From: Pseudoduganella guangdongensis
GTDB taxonomy: Bacteria; Pseudomonadota; Gammaproteobacteria; Burkholderiales; Burkholderiaceae_D
NCBI RefSeq assembly: GCF_009857475.1
Contig: NZ_WWCJ01000006.1
Location: 62,001 to 126,000 of the forward strand
Length of the DNA: 64,000 nucleotides
Reading direction: 5' to 3'
Shown here: one piece after another, positions 7,791 through 16,983 of the stretch
Layout: every line of letters starts with the position of its first letter
Position numbering within the stretch: position 1 is the first letter of the stretch
The notes under the pieces: model-generated
The model's database searches: none
What the model was told of the DNA's origin: nothing
Seen by the model: only the letters and a program-made list of their open reading frames with translations
Made by a program: the position numbers and the translations under genes

Positions 7791-9155
7791 TTATTCCTCC
7801 GACAGCGCCATATGGGCACGGTCAATCAGCGGCTTCATCAGGTAGTTCATGAAGGTGCGTTCGCCCGTCTTCACAAACAGGTCAGCCGGCATACCCGAAC
7901 GAATATCCAACTTCAGCGCGGCGATCATCTTTGCGCCTTCCGGGGTAACGCGGGCGCGCACTTTGTAGTACGGCATGCCACTTCGTTCATCAACCGCACG
8001 GTCTGCCGCCACAGTCACAACTTCGCCCGGGATATGCGGGGTCTGATTGGTGTTAAAGGCCGAGAAGATCAGCTCCACCGGCAGGCCTGGATGAACCTTG
8101 TCCACCAGGTTGACTGGCAATTGGCCTTCTACGATCAAGGCGTCGCTGGATGGAACGATTTCCATCAGGTGAGCGCCAGGCGCCACAATGCCACCTTGGG
8201 TAAAGACGCTGCTGCCTACCACGATGCCGTCAACCGGCGCCTTAATTTCGGCATTCTTCACCATCAAGGTTTGGGCGCGAATCCGGCCTTCCAGCGCCTC
8301 TGCTTCCTTACGTACGTCGGACAACTGGCTGCGTGCATCACGCTGGAATTCCTGCGTGCGCAGAGTGCGGCGCAGTTTCAGTTCAGCGATCTGGCGACGG
8401 GAGCGGGCAATGTTACCTACATCTTCCGAAATGGCGCCATTCACCTGAGCATAAGTGCGCTCCAGTTCCAGCAGGCGCGAACGCGGGATGTAACCTTCCT
8501 TGGCAAGATCACGGCTATTATCAAGTTGCTCTTTCAGATAGCCCAGCTGATCCCTCTTGCTTTGACGGGACTCGTCCAAGCCCTTAACCTGCGACTCCAG
8601 GCCTTCAATCGATTCACTGACAGCTGCCAGCTCGCTTTGCAAAGTCATCTGACGCGAGGTGAACAGCTGGTTGTGCAAACTGATCTGCTCCGCTACACGA
8701 GGGTCGTTCTTGTACGGTTCAAGCGCCTTAGGGAAAGGAACGCTTGATGCGCCGGACAGCTCCGCCATCAGGCGTGCTTCCACCACACGAGCAGTGAAAT
8801 ACTGGGTCAGCGAAATATTCAGTTCGGCGCCCACTTGCACGTCATTCATGCGGACGAGCACCTGGCCAGCCTTAACCTGGTCGCCATCGCGAACCAGGAT
8901 TTCCTGCACGGTGCCGCCAGTCAAGTGCTGCACCGATTTGCGATTGCTTTCTTTGGCGACGAAACCAGACATCGGCACACCCTTGTCCAACGGCGCAAAG
9001 ATCGCCCAGATCAGGAATGCCACAACGCCGCCCAAGACCACCATCCAGCCGACTTTGGCAAAGCTCGCCGCATCAGTCTTAACCTCTAGCGGCGTCACAT
9101 CATGCGCGATCACTTCGGTCGGCGCGTCCTTCGGCTTGTTGATAATGTTCGCCAT
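7791..9155 (-). CDS. HlyD family type I secretion periplasmic adaptor
   Basis: A 454-residue membrane fusion protein with a short cytoplasmic N-terminus, one membrane helix (about residues 34-54, VGWMVVLGGVVAFLIWAIFA) and a biotinyl/lipoyl-like half motif (GGTVQEILVRDGDQVKAGQ). A long alpha-helical hairpin spans about residues 110-270 and a C-terminal beta domain follows (APVDGIVVGSSVFTQGG). It bridges the inner-membrane ATPase and TolC. It lies three bases downstream of the ATPase gene and just before TolC, in the usual B-D-F order. Confidence 0.93.
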   Translation of the reverse strand: MANIINKPKDAPTEVIAHDVTPLEVKTDAASFAKVGWMVVLGGVVAFLIWAIFAPLDKGVPMSGFVAKESNRKSVQHLTGGTVQEILVRDGDQVKAGQVLVRMNDVQVGAELNISLTQYFTARVVEARLMAELSGASSVPFPKALEPYKNDPRVAEQISLHNQLFTSRQMTLQSELAAVSESIEGLESQVKGLDESRQSKRDQLGYLKEQLDNSRDLAKEGYIPRSRLLELERTYAQVNGAISEDVGNIARSRRQIAELKLRRTLRTQEFQRDARSQLSDVRKEAEALEGRIRAQTLMVKNAEIKAPVDGIVVGSSVFTQGGIVAPGAHLMEIVPSSDALIVEGQLPVNLVDKVHPGLPVELIFSAFNTNQTPHIPGEVVTVAADRAVDERSGMPYYKVRARVTPEGAKMIAALKLDIRSGMPADLFVKTGERTFMNYLMKPLIDRAHMALSEE

Positions 9156-9158
9156 TAC

Positions 9159-11036
9159 TTACTCCTGTTCCGCCGGCGCAGCGCCGGTATTGCCTTGCTG
9201 GGCCGCTTGCTGGGCCGCTACGGTCGCCGTAGCGGCGGCTTGTTCGGCAGCAGCCTGTTGCGCAGCTTGCTGTTGGGCCTGCTGTTGTTGGGCCTGTTGT
9301 TGCGCCTGTTGCTGCGCGATTGCCTGCTGGTGCATCGCAGCGGCCTTCTGGTTCTGCTCTTGCAAAGCCTGCAGAACTTGCTGCGTCGGGCCAAACATAC
9401 CTACCGTCCCATCGCGCAACAAGAGCAATTTATTGGTCACCCCGATAGCGCTGGTGCGGTGAGTAATCAAAATGATGGTCTTACCTTGCGCGCGCAGGGA
9501 ATGCACAGCTTGCACCAGCGCGGCTTCGCCCACATCGTCCAGGTTCGAATTTGGTTCATCCAGCACCAGCAAGGCTGGGTTGCCGTACATGGCACGTGCC
9601 AGACCCAGGCGCTGCTTCTGACCGCCGGACAAGCCAGCGCCACCATCACCCAGCGGCGTGTCGTAACCTTTAGGGAAGTGCAGGATCATGTCATGCACGC
9701 CAGCACGCTTGGCCGCCTCAACCACCTTCTCGGAATCGACTTCACCGAAGCGGGCGATGTTCTCAGCGACAGTGCCTGCGAACAGCTCAATATCTTGCGG
9801 CAAATAGCCAAGGTTTGGACCCAGTTCGGCTTTGTTCCAAGTATAGATATCAGCGCCATCCAGGCGCACCTTGCCCATCATCGCTGGCCATACGCCCACC
9901 AGCAGACGCGCCAGGGTGGACTTACCGGAACCGCTAGGGCCAATCACGCCCAGTACATCACCAGGATTCAGGCCAAAGCTCACGCCACGCAGCACGGGGT
10001 TAGGCATAGGGCCTGGCGGACCGGCGGTTACGCCTTCAACAGTCACCTGACCCAGCGGCTTCGGCAACTCCATACCAGCCGGGCGTACTGGATTTTTTTC
10101 GAGCAGACCAACCAGACGCTCGTACGCACTACGGGTGCTGCTCCAGCTCTTCCAGACACCAATCACCTGTTGCACTGGCGCCAGCGCGCGGCCAACCAGG
10201 ATCGAGGCAGCAATCATCATCCCGGGGCTGATCTTGTTCTCCAGCACCAGCAACGCGCCAAAGCCCAGCACCAAAGAGCTCAGCGACATCTGCACGAACT
10301 TGGTCAGGGCACTGATAATACCCGCCTTCTCGCTAGCCTCGCCTTGTACATGCAGGAATTTGCTATGTAGTTTGAACCAACGGCCCATCAAGTTGGGCAG
10401 CATGCCCATCGATTCGATGACTTCTGCATTGCGAAGATTGTTCGTTGCCAGCGTGTTGGCGCTGATCGCCATGGTATTGGCTTCAGCCAGCGGCTTCTTG
10501 GTCACGCGCTCATTGACGATGGCCAGGATCACCAGCAGGGCCGTGCCGCACAGCGAGAACACACCCAGGGTCGGCTCAAAGACAAAAATAACGATCAGGT
10601 AAACCGGGAACCATGGCGCATCAAAGAAAGCGAACAGGCCCTGACCAGTCAGGAACTGGCGCACGGTAATCAGGTCGGTCAGCGACTGACCGGCATTCCC
10701 ACCAGCGGCCTTCAGGTTTTGCTCAAAGGCGGCCGTATAAATACGCTTGTTCAACTCCATATCGAAGCGGGCGCCAACGCGCACCAAGACAAAGCTTCGC
10801 ACCAGCTCAAGCAGGCCCATAAAGAGGAAACCGCCCAGCAGCATCAACGTCAGCATCAGCAGCGTCATCTCGCTGCGACTTGCCAGCACGCGGTCGTACA
10901 CCTGCAGCATGTACAGGGATGGCAGCAACGCCATCAGGTTGATGATCGCGCTGAAGGTTCCAACGGTATAGAACGTGCGCTTGAAACCGAGCAGGACCTG
11001 CTCGATCTCGTTTCTGGCTTGAAGTAGTGTTTTCAT
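9159..11036 (-). CDS. Type I secretion permease/ATPase (PrtD/RsaD-like)
   Basis: A 625-residue ABC transporter without an N-terminal C39 peptidase domain, the class that exports RTX and S-layer proteins. The six-helix membrane domain covers about residues 20-300. The nucleotide-binding domain has Walker A GPSGSGKST (366-374), signature LSGGQKQR (469-476) and Walker B LLVLDEP (489-495). The start is M at 11036, six codons inside the longest frame. The last 65 or so residues are an unusual Gln/Ala-rich tail (QQQAQQQ runs) not needed for the ATPase fold. A perfect Crp box and a -10 box lie upstream, at 11105-11145. Confidence 0.93.
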   Translation of the reverse strand: MKTLLQARNEIEQVLLGFKRTFYTVGTFSAIINLMALLPSLYMLQVYDRVLASRSEMTLLMLTLMLLGGFLFMGLLELVRSFVLVRVGARFDMELNKRIYTAAFEQNLKAAGGNAGQSLTDLITVRQFLTGQGLFAFFDAPWFPVYLIVIFVFEPTLGVFSLCGTALLVILAIVNERVTKKPLAEANTMAISANTLATNNLRNAEVIESMGMLPNLMGRWFKLHSKFLHVQGEASEKAGIISALTKFVQMSLSSLVLGFGALLVLENKISPGMMIAASILVGRALAPVQQVIGVWKSWSSTRSAYERLVGLLEKNPVRPAGMELPKPLGQVTVEGVTAGPPGPMPNPVLRGVSFGLNPGDVLGVIGPSGSGKSTLARLLVGVWPAMMGKVRLDGADIYTWNKAELGPNLGYLPQDIELFAGTVAENIARFGEVDSEKVVEAAKRAGVHDMILHFPKGYDTPLGDGGAGLSGGQKQRLGLARAMYGNPALLVLDEPNSNLDDVGEAALVQAVHSLRAQGKTIILITHRTSAIGVTNKLLLLRDGTVGMFGPTQQVLQALQEQNQKAAAMHQQAIAQQQAQQQAQQQQAQQQAAQQAAAEQAAATATVAAQQAAQQGNTGAAPAEQE

Positions 11037-11104
11037 CGATTTGATATACAAATTGCAACGGCGCCGACCCGGGGCGCAATTGCGCCAATGCCGAAGGAGC
11101 AGAC

Positions 11105-11145
11105 ATTATCGCTCAAGTCGCTCAAAATATGTGATGCAGATCACA
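11105..11145 (-). promoter_or_regulatory. Crp box and promoter of the type I secretion operon
   Basis: TGTGATGCAGATCACA at 11130-11145 is a perfect TGTGA-N6-TCACA site, inside a longer perfect inverted repeat with 10-bp arms (11125-11150). On the - strand, GATAAT at 11105-11110 fits a -10 box. That puts the Crp centre about 40-41 bp upstream of the start point, the classical class II activation position, and replaces a recognisable -35 box. The 5' leader to the ATPase start would be about 60 bases. The divergent methyltransferase gene starts 168 bp away, so it may share the site. Confidence 0.75.
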
Positions 11146-11312
11146 TATTTTTACGTTTAGTCCCGATATTCCCTTAAAACGACCGCATCCGCGCAGGGTA
11201 CCAGCAAGACTATCCCCGCGCCGCCGAATTCCCCCAATAGTCGAACGCTAGCCACGAGGAGTTGCAGCTACAATCTATTGTCAAATTCCCAAACCAACAT
11301 ATGGAGACTGAA

Positions 11313-12851
11313 ATGCCTGATTGGAGTTCTGGTTATGTTGCGGATATTGGTTACACCTATGGTGCATACACCGAGCTGAACCCATTACGGGTGAAGCTGG
11401 CTTTCCTGAATGCGGGCTTGGTCTTCCCTGAAAGTGGAACAGCGTGCGAACTGGGTTTTGGGCAGGGCCTGAGCACTAACATCCACGCGGCGGCATCGGT
11501 CACGGAGTGGAGCGGCACGGACTTCAATCCGGCACATGCCGGCGCGGCACAGGAATTGGCTTCAGCTTCGGGCGTAAATGCCAGGCTCTACGACCAAGCG
11601 TTCGCCGAGTTTTGTACGCGCGACGACCTGCCTGAGTTCGATTTCATTGGCCTGCATGGCATTTGGAGCTGGGTCTCTGACGAAGATCGAACAACAATCG
11701 TTGATTTCGTCCGTCGCAAGCTCAAGGTAGGCGGCGTCCTATACGTGAGCTATAACGTCCTTCAAGGGTGGGCTAGCATGGTCCCGGTCCGGGAAGTTAT
11801 GACTGAGTTTTCGCAGGTGATGGCAGCAACCGGTCAGCACACCTTATCCAAGGTGGATGGCGCCGTCGCCTTCATGCAGAGCTTGATTGAGCAATCCCCC
11901 GCGTTTGCAGCGGCAAACCCCACGATCAAAAATCGCCTGGAGCAAATTAAGGGAGTGAACCGTAATTACGTCGCCCACGAATACTTCAACCGCAACTGGA
12001 CTCCAATGCCCTTCTCCGCGATGGCCAAGTGGCTTGAGCCAGCAAAACTCGACTTCGCTTGTTCTGCTCATTACCTGGACCATCTGGACTTCGTTCACTT
12101 TAATGAAGAGCAAAGAAAGATCCTGAATGACATTGACAACCCTAGCTTCCGCCAAACTGTGCGGGACTTTATGATCAATCAGCAGTTCCGCAAAGACTAT
12201 TGGGTGCGTGGCGCGCGCAAGCTTCGCCCAGTGCAAGCACAAGAGCTCATGCTGGCGCAACGAGTTGTTATGACTATGCGCGCAGAAGATGTAAAACTCG
12301 AACAGACTGTCTCAAGCAAAACGATTACGCTGAACCGCGAGGTATATCAGCCGATAGTCGACCTGATGGCTAACTATAAAGTCAGGACTGTTGGGCAGAT
12401 TGTCGAGCATTGCAGTTCAAACACCAGCACTGCTTCACAGATCTGCCAAGCAGTGTTCATCCTGGCGAGCATAAACGTGCTTGAAGCGGCTCAGGACGAG
12501 CAGTCAGTTGAGAAGGCCAAGGCTCAGACAGAAAAATTGAACCGCCAAATTTGTACGATGGCAAGAGATTCCGCAGACATCGCCAACCTAGCATCACCGG
12601 TGACGGGAGGTCAAGTTACTGTCGACCGCTTCCAGCAGCTTTTCTTGTTGGGCCGTGCACAAGGTGGGAAGAACGCTAAAGACTGGGCTGCATTTGCCAA
12701 TCGATGCTTGAAGGATAATAACCAGCGTGTCAACGTGGACGGCAAACCTGCGGAGAACGAGCAGCAACAACTGGCTGAACTGGAACGCGTCGCAGCAATA
12801 TTCGAGCGCGACCGGCTGCCATTATTGGCCGCATTAATGGCAGTGTTCTAA
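11313..12851 (+). CDS. Class I SAM-dependent methyltransferase with regulatory domain (PF10119-like)
   Basis: A 512-residue protein. Residues 1-170 form a class I SAM-binding fold: the glycine-rich loop is ELGFGQGLSTN (near residue 46) and the acidic end of strand 2 is GTDFNP. Residues 205-310 match the methyltransferase regulatory domain (YVAHEYFNRNWTPM, LDHLDFVHFN, DYWVRGARKL); the rest is helical and unassigned. The start at 11313 is set by GGAG six bases upstream. It sits alone, pointing toward the end of the surface-protein gene, between it and its exporter. Modification of the surface protein or its glycan is plausible but unproven. Its base composition is less GC-rich than the genes to its right. 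Confidence 0.8.
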   Translation: MPDWSSGYVADIGYTYGAYTELNPLRVKLAFLNAGLVFPESGTACELGFGQGLSTNIHAAASVTEWSGTDFNPAHAGAAQELASASGVNARLYDQAFAEFCTRDDLPEFDFIGLHGIWSWVSDEDRTTIVDFVRRKLKVGGVLYVSYNVLQGWASMVPVREVMTEFSQVMAATGQHTLSKVDGAVAFMQSLIEQSPAFAAANPTIKNRLEQIKGVNRNYVAHEYFNRNWTPMPFSAMAKWLEPAKLDFACSAHYLDHLDFVHFNEEQRKILNDIDNPSFRQTVRDFMINQQFRKDYWVRGARKLRPVQAQELMLAQRVVMTMRAEDVKLEQTVSSKTITLNREVYQPIVDLMANYKVRTVGQIVEHCSSNTSTASQICQAVFILASINVLEAAQDEQSVEKAKAQTEKLNRQICTMARDSADIANLASPVTGGQVTVDRFQQLFLLGRAQGGKNAKDWAAFANRCLKDNNQRVNVDGKPAENEQQQLAELERVAAIFERDRLPLLAALMAVF

Positions 12852-12970
12852 CGTCACGCTTCGAATACTACCGCCGAGCCTATCCTGGCTCACAGTCTTC
12901 AAGCAAAACAAATGCAGTAGTAACCGGAAAGTCAACTCCAACATTACCCAAATCCCTAATGAACAATAAA

Positions 12971-13001
12971 AAAGCCCGCCCCTTTGCAGGAGGCGGGCTT
13001 T
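12971..13001. terminator. Rho-independent terminator of the surface-protein gene
   Basis: AAAGCCCGCC and GGCGGGCTTT pair perfectly over 10 bp around an 11-base loop. On the - strand the stem is followed by a run of T, so it ends transcription of the 3.6-kb surface-protein gene. The A/T flanks also allow it to work for the convergent methyltransferase. Confidence 0.85.
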
Positions 13002-13041
13002 TAAGTTCACCCCTCGATGTTCTGAGGGGGAGACTTTGATA

Positions 13042-16000
13042 TTACAGGGACACGGTAGCGAAGGTGCTGTTCCACGAAGCGTTGGACAGATCAACGCCGG
13101 TCAGACGAACAACGATGTCTTCGCCGTTGACGAACGCGTCGTTCGAATCGGAACCGCTGTCGATAACGACATACGAGTTACCGTTCAGAACGAACCACAC
13201 TGCATTGCCCAGACCGCTGTTGTCGATCTGTTCCATCGCCGCTTGCACGTAGTTGGAGAAGGTCGCGGTTTCTGGGTTCAGGCTAGCGGTCAGCTTAGCG
13301 AAGCTCTGAACGTCAGCTTTTGCAGCGCCTACGGTATCCCAGTATTGCAGTTGCAGCAGATCGCCTGCCTGGAAGTCGGTGATGGTCGAGTAGGTGTTAG
13401 CCTCTTTGGAACCAGTCACAGCCGACGATGCGGTAGCGATGAAGGTGTCGCTACCGGCACCGCCAGTCAGGGTCGCGCCATTGGAACCAACGGCCAGCTT
13501 GTCGTTACCTGCACCGCCTACCAGTACGTCTGCCTTAGCAGTCACACCAGTCGATGCGGTCAGAACGTCGTTTTTCGAACCGCCGGTGATGGTCATAGCA
13601 ACTTGACCAGAAGCAGTTGCGGTCAGCACGCCAGTCGAAGCCGAAGCATCGATGGTTGCCAGCACATTGCTGCCGGTCAGGGCAGTCAGAGTCACGCCGG
13701 CGTTACCGGTAACAACCAGCTTGGTGGCCGCGTCAGCGGTCAGGGTCAGGCTGTTTGCGTGAGCGGTGGTGTTCAGGTCGGTCGAATCGATGTTGATGGT
13801 TTCAACACCGGCGACGGTCACAACGCCACCATTCACTGCTGCCAGGCTGGAGAACTTGATGTTTGCTACATCAGCTGCGCCGGTTGCCGCATCCTTAACA
13901 CCGATGGTGAAGCCGGTGGTTGGAGCGGTGGTGATAACTACGGTACCGTTGCTAGCCAGGTTGTTCAGGGTCAGAGTGCCCGACGAACCAGTGGTGGTGA
14001 CGTAGTTGGTGAAGCCCAGGTTTTCCAGGTTAATGGTCGTGCTAGCAACAGCATCGTTCAGCACCAGACGCTCGAAGCCGTCCAGCTTGCCAGCGAAGTT
14101 GGTGTTGCCGTCCAGTGCATCAGCGCTTGCCACGTCGATCGACAGGGAGTCAGTACCTGCGCCGCCCTTCAGGGTTGCGGTAGGAACGACAACGGTAGCA
14201 CCAACCAGGGTCAGGGTGTCGTCGCCGGCGCCCAGATCGATGGTTTTGGTCACGGCAGTAGCGCCGTTGCTGATGGTGACGATATCGGTAGCTGCACCGC
14301 CGGTGTAGCTGGTGACGGTAGCATCAGCAACGGTGAAGGTAGCAGTACCAGCGGTCATGCCGGTGGTGGTGATTGCAGTAGCTGCAGTCAGGCCACCCGC
14401 TGCGGTGGTACCAGCAACTTTACCGGTGCCGCTTACGTTCACGGTGGTAGCGGAAGCCGACTTCAGGGTTGCAGTGCCGGTGCCAGACACATTGGCGTTC
14501 AGGGTGGTAGTGCCAGCAGCAACGTCAACGGTACCGGTCACGTTGACCAGTTTCAGGCCCAGGGTAGCAGCTGCGCTAGCGACAGCGAAACCAGCACCGT
14601 TGGACAGGGTGACATTGTTCAGAGCGGTGTTGGTACCACCAGTGATGCCACCGCTGGTCGCGCCGTAACCGTCAACAGAAACGGTGGTCAGAGCTGCACC
14701 GCCGGCGATGGAAACGTCACCAGCAACAACCACTGCTGCACCGCCAGTGAAGGTTGCGTCGTGAGCTTTACCATCGGTCAGTTGGGTGATGGTTGGAGCA
14801 GTACCGGTACCGCCGGCGGTCAGGGCGCCAACAACGGTATTCGCAGTGTAGGTGAACACAACGGTGTCGCCAACGGCTGCGCCAGTGGTCCAGCCGTTGA
14901 TCGAGCCGGAGTAGGTTGCCTTGCCGTGGGCAGCGGCGGACTGGGTGTCACCGTCAGCAACAGTACCGATAGCGTCGGTTGGCTTCAGAGCAGCCGAAGC
15001 CAGGTTAGCAAATGCGCCTGCAACTTCAGCTGCGGTCATGTTAGCAACAGCGGTCAGGGTCAGGCCACCCAGGATCACGGTTTGACCGGCGGTCAGAGCA
15101 GCGAACTTAACGCTGTTGGTTTCGGTCACACCGCCGGTGGTCGCGGTCGCAGCATTGCCAGCGGAAGCGGCATCTTGCTTAACGGTTACGGTGGTGGTCT
15201 TGGTGCCAGCAGTGATGGCGATGTTGCCTTGGGTGATGGTCGACGGGGTATCGTCAGCAGCTGCATCGGCAGCGCTGCTGGTCGCCACTTGGGTCACGGC
15301 GATGGTGGTGCCGCCTTTTACGGAGATGTCGCCCAGGGTGTTGCCAGCTGCATCATCGTAAGCCGAACCAGTGGAGGTTACTTTGATCGCGCCGGTAGGA
15401 GCTGGGTTGGTGCCATCTTGACCAACATCGATAGCGGAGCCGGTTGCAACGTCAGAAGCAACAATGGTCACGTCGGTACCGCCGTCAACGACGATATCGC
15501 CGTTGCCAACTTTGGTATCGGTCACGGTGATGGTGCCAGCTGCAGCAGCGCCAGTGCCGTTTGCACCGATGATGATGTCTTGGTCAGCGGTCGCGTCGGT
15601 TACTTTGACGTTGGCGCCACCGTTAATGGTGATGCCTTCGGTCGCGCCACTTACGGTGACGTTGGTCGAGGTGGCAGCATCCAGAGTCACAGCTTTGGAC
15701 TGGGACACGGTCAGGTTGGTCACACCCGAAATGCCAGCAGCAGTTGGCAGGTCCAGGGTTACGTCGTCTGCAGCACGAACGTTGACGTTTTCAACGCCGG
15801 TCATTTGCAGAGCGCCTGGGAAGGTGAAGCCAGCATCTTCAACCAGCAGGTTCAGGGTGTCGTTACCAGCGTTGCCTTTGATGACGTCCAGGCCGTTCAG
15901 GGTCTGGTTGCCAGCGGTGCTGCTCAGAACAGCGTTGATGATGTCGTTGCCAACGGAACCGTTCACGGTGTTAGCGTCGGCGGTCAGGTTGGTGGTAACA

Positions 16001-16641
16001 ACTGGGATGCTGGTGATAACTACGGCATCAACAGCAGCAACAACGTCAGCTTGATAAGCAGTCACGTCGGTGGTTGCGGTCACGCCTTCCAGCAGGCCAA
16101 CTGCTACGTCGATAGCGGCTTGGGTGGAGTAAGCGTTGATCTTTGCTGGGGTGTCCAGTGCTGCGGTGAAGTTGGTCGCAACTGCATTCTTCTTAGCAAC
16201 CAGGGCTGCGTCGATCAGGCCTTGTGGTTCGGTGTTGTTCAGTGCACCTTCGGTGATTGCCATGGCAGCGTCAGCACGACGCAGGTTGCCGGAAGCCAGC
16301 GCATTGAACCAGAAGTCCCAGCCTGGGCCCAGTTCTGGGGTGCGGCCCAGCACGTTTTCGAACACGGCTACCAGGAACTTGGAGATGCCCAGGTTGCTGT
16401 TGTCGGTGCCGTACAGAGCGATGGCTTCTGGGGAGGTGTTGAAGCTGTTAACCAGTTTCGACAGCTCGGAGGTGCCGGCTTTGTCCGCTTGAACGACTTT
16501 GTTCAGTTCGGTGAAATCGGTCGGCGCTTTCAGTGCTTCCAGACGCTCGGTGTAGTTCTTCAGACCGAAGTAGTCGGCTGGACGACCGAAGTAGGAGATG
16601 TACAGCTGTTGTACAACTGATACGTAGTCTTGTGCTGCCAT
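13042..16641 (-). CDS. Type I-secreted DUF4214/RTX surface protein, likely S-layer protein
   Basis: A 1199-residue acidic, Ala/Thr/Gly/Val-rich protein with no Cys and no Sec signal peptide. Residues 1-110 resemble DUF4214 (QQLYISYFGRPADYFGL, VFENVLGRTPE). The long middle is beta-strand repeats like those of S-layer and adhesin proteins. RTX-like calcium motifs appear at GNAGNDTLNLL, GAGDDTLTLVG, GGAGTDSLS, and clustered near the C-terminus (GGAGNDKLAVG, GGAGSDTF). The C-terminal 110 residues, with ITDFQAGD and a hydrophobic end VDLSNASWNSTFATVSL, fit a type I secretion signal. The exporter operon is nearby, a Crp-controlled promoter precedes it and a strong terminator follows. A large adhesin is the main alternative. 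Confidence 0.75.
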   Translation of the reverse strand: MAAQDYVSVVQQLYISYFGRPADYFGLKNYTERLEALKAPTDFTELNKVVQADKAGTSELSKLVNSFNTSPEAIALYGTDNSNLGISKFLVAVFENVLGRTPELGPGWDFWFNALASGNLRRADAAMAITEGALNNTEPQGLIDAALVAKKNAVATNFTAALDTPAKINAYSTQAAIDVAVGLLEGVTATTDVTAYQADVVAAVDAVVITSIPVVTTNLTADANTVNGSVGNDIINAVLSSTAGNQTLNGLDVIKGNAGNDTLNLLVEDAGFTFPGALQMTGVENVNVRAADDVTLDLPTAAGISGVTNLTVSQSKAVTLDAATSTNVTVSGATEGITINGGANVKVTDATADQDIIIGANGTGAAAAGTITVTDTKVGNGDIVVDGGTDVTIVASDVATGSAIDVGQDGTNPAPTGAIKVTSTGSAYDDAAGNTLGDISVKGGTTIAVTQVATSSAADAAADDTPSTITQGNIAITAGTKTTTVTVKQDAASAGNAATATTGGVTETNSVKFAALTAGQTVILGGLTLTAVANMTAAEVAGAFANLASAALKPTDAIGTVADGDTQSAAAHGKATYSGSINGWTTGAAVGDTVVFTYTANTVVGALTAGGTGTAPTITQLTDGKAHDATFTGGAAVVVAGDVSIAGGAALTTVSVDGYGATSGGITGGTNTALNNVTLSNGAGFAVASAAATLGLKLVNVTGTVDVAAGTTTLNANVSGTGTATLKSASATTVNVSGTGKVAGTTAAGGLTAATAITTTGMTAGTATFTVADATVTSYTGGAATDIVTISNGATAVTKTIDLGAGDDTLTLVGATVVVPTATLKGGAGTDSLSIDVASADALDGNTNFAGKLDGFERLVLNDAVASTTINLENLGFTNYVTTTGSSGTLTLNNLASNGTVVITTAPTTGFTIGVKDAATGAADVANIKFSSLAAVNGGVVTVAGVETINIDSTDLNTTAHANSLTLTADAATKLVVTGNAGVTLTALTGSNVLATIDASASTGVLTATASGQVAMTITGGSKNDVLTASTGVTAKADVLVGGAGNDKLAVGSNGATLTGGAGSDTFIATASSAVTGSKEANTYSTITDFQAGDLLQLQYWDTVGAAKADVQSFAKLTASLNPETATFSNYVQAAMEQIDNSGLGNAVWFVLNGNSYVVIDSGSDSNDAFVNGEDIVVRLTGVDLSNASWNSTFATVSL

Positions 16642-16750
16642 GATTGTAAATCCTTTAAAAAGTCTAAGAATGGTTTAAACCAGAGTTTCTGCGGCCCAGC
16701 TTGTCGAACAGCGCTGTCTGCAAACCAGGCCCTTTTTTGCAGAAGTCCGG

Positions 16751-16795
16751 AGTATATTGCCACAGCTGGGTATGCAGGATGTGACGGTCATCACA
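16751..16795 (-). promoter_or_regulatory. Crp box and promoter of the surface-protein gene
   Basis: TGTGACGGTCATCACA at 16780-16795 is a perfect TGTGA-N6-TCACA box. On the - strand, TATACT at 16751-16756 is a good -10 box, with start point near 16744. The Crp centre lies about 42-43 bp upstream of it, close to the class II spacing, and no -35 box is present, as expected for Crp dependence. The transcript would carry a leader of about 100 bases before the ATG at 16641, with AAGGA as ribosome binding site. The rest of the 342-bp gap holds the fecR terminator and otherwise nothing that I can identify. Confidence 0.75.
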
Positions 16796-16935
16796 CGAGT
16801 GACCATTTAGTGGCAAAAATTCCGTTTTTTTACAGAATGTTGCAAATATTCCTGCCTTGGCTCAGCAGTAACTACTACGGAACTGTGAATTTTGGTGAGA
16901 ATCTTGCTCAATTTTGCGAAGAAAAAACGAAAAAA

Positions 16936-16959
16936 AACGCAGGCATTGTAGCCTGCGTT
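16936..16959 (-). terminator. Rho-independent terminator of fecR-like gene
   Basis: AACGCAGGC and GCCTGCGTT form a perfect 9-bp stem with a six-base loop, followed on the - strand by a run of seven or more T. It lies 25 bp after the stop codon of the FecR-domain gene and insulates the downstream surface-protein promoter. Confidence 0.88.
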
Positions 16960-16983
16960 CTTTGTTTCACCTAATTCAGCTAA

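Noticed and set aside
13036..16620. A 1194-codon open frame on the + strand opposite the surface-protein gene
   Set aside because: It is in exact codon register with the sense gene and is open only because that gene avoids TTA, CTA and TCA. Its protein is a Gly/Ser/Gln/Cys mixture with no family features.
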